Source of the DNA: Caulobacteraceae bacterium
GTDB lineage: Bacteria > Pseudomonadota > Alphaproteobacteria > Caulobacterales > Caulobacteraceae
NCBI GenBank assembly: GCA_003136615.1
Contig: PLFA01000160.1
Coordinates: 1 to 5,877 of the forward strand
DNA: 5,877 nucleotides
Direction: 5' to 3'
Of this stretch, positions 5,261 to 5,877 are shown piece after piece. The translations under genes were made by a program, and so were the position numbers. The first letter of the stretch is position 1. Every line of letters begins with the position of its first letter. Below the pieces are notes generated by a model. It was not told the DNA's origin and did not search any database. It saw nothing but the letters and a program-made list of their open reading frames with translations.

Positions 5261-5877
5261 CTAAGCCGAGGCTTTCTTACGCGGTGTCGCCGCAGGCGGT
5301 CGGCGCTCAAGGAGCTGGGCGAGGTAGCGACCGGTCCAGCTTTCCGGGGTCGCCGCGATGGTTTCGGGGGAGCCCTGGGCGACGATCTGGCCGCCGCCAT
5401 CTCCGCCTTCGGGACCGAAATCGAGGATCCAATCGGCGGTCTTCACCACATCCAGATTATGTTCGATGACCACGGCGGTATTGCCCTGGTCCACCAGCTC
5501 GTGGACCACCTCCAGCAGCTTTCTCACATCCTCGAAGTGCAGACCCGTGGTGGGCTCATCGAGGATATAGAGGGTGCGGCCGGTGGCCTTCCTCGAGAGT
5601 TCCTTGGAGAGTTTCACCCGCTGAGCCTCGCCGCCGGAGAGGGTCGTCGCCTGCTGGCCGACCTTGATATAGCCCAGGCCCACCCGCTTGAGGGTCTCCA
5701 TCTTGTCGCGGATAGGGGGCACGGCCTTGAAGAGCTCGGCCGCTTCCTCGACCGTCATGTCGAGAACATCAGCGATGCTGTGGGCCCGGAACATGACCTC
5801 CAGGGTCTCGCGATTATAGCGTCGACCATGGCAGACATCGCAGGTGACATAGACGTCCGGCAGGAAGTGCATCTCGA
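5261..5877 (-). CDS. uvrA: UvrABC excinuclease subunit A, 3' end (partial)
   Basis: This is the C-terminal 204 residues of UvrA, running off the right edge; the full protein is about 940-970 residues. UvrA is the ATPase that detects bulky DNA lesions and loads UvrB in nucleotide excision repair. Numbering from the first Met in view (5872), the fragment has the second half of the C-terminal zinc module (CDVC, 11-14), the ABC signature [11 protein letters not shown] (78-88), Walker [13 protein letters not shown] (101-112), the switch histidine in VIEHNLD (135-141) and the UvrA-specific [11 protein letters not shown] (151-161). A short Pro/Arg/Lys tail ends at TAG 5263-5261. That first Met is not the start: [10 protein letters not shown] continues the UvrA reading frame to the window edge. 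The gene converges with the membrane-protein pair. The assignment is secure. Confidence 0.98.
   Translation of the reverse strand, partial: EMHFLPDVYVTCDVCHGRRYNRETLEVMFRAHSIADVLDMTVEEAAELFKAVPPIRDKMETLKRVGLGYIKVGQQATTLSGGEAQRVKLSKELSRKATGRTLYILDEPTTGLHFEDVRKLLEVVHELVDQGNTAVVIEHNLDVVKTADWILDFGPEGGDGGGQIVAQGSPETIAATPESWTGRYLAQLLERRPPAATPRKKASA

Overview
The window is GC-rich chromosomal DNA from an alphaproteobacterium, most likely a member of Caulobacterales (Caulobacter or Phenylobacterium type). This rests on gene content and order: secF, an Mth938-fold gene, a squalene/phytoene-synthase-like gene and trmFO lie close together, which I recall as a recurring alphaproteobacterial arrangement. 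TrmFO rather than TrmA as the T54 methylase fits as well. The genus is inference. No mobile element, phage gene, CRISPR array, tRNA or rRNA is visible.

Layout. Four genes read rightward from the left edge to 2044: the 3' end of secF (1-261), a small Mth938-domain gene (274-630), a PuuD-related membrane protein gene (731-1357) and a squalene/phytoene-synthase-family gene (1361-2044). trmFO reads leftward (3432-2041), and its stop codon overlaps that of the synthase-like gene. A short divergent region (3433-3549) carries a leftward terminator-like hairpin. Next come two rightward, overlapping genes for unrecognised six-segment membrane proteins (3550-4320 and 4317-5231). They share two sequence motifs and look like tandem paralogues. 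The 3' end of uvrA (5877-5261) enters leftward from the right edge.

How the genes may work together. SecF belongs to the SecDF membrane complex that helps Sec-dependent export and insertion. Its two soluble companions belong to the families of the human mitochondrial complex I assembly factors NDUFAF3 (Mth938 fold) and NDUFAF6 (synthase fold without the catalytic aspartates). A role of the cluster in building respiratory or other inner-membrane complexes is therefore a reasonable hypothesis, not something the sequence proves. TrmFO (tRNA modification) and UvrA (nucleotide excision repair) are ordinary housekeeping genes. The two paralogous membrane proteins are the least understood part of the window.

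Most of the window is conventional, and I see no clear defence, toxin or biosynthetic system. The points most worth a second look are the membrane-protein pair, the NDUFAF3-like/NDUFAF6-like cluster, and the upstream region of trmFO, which holds a terminator-like hairpin and a possible leaderless start.
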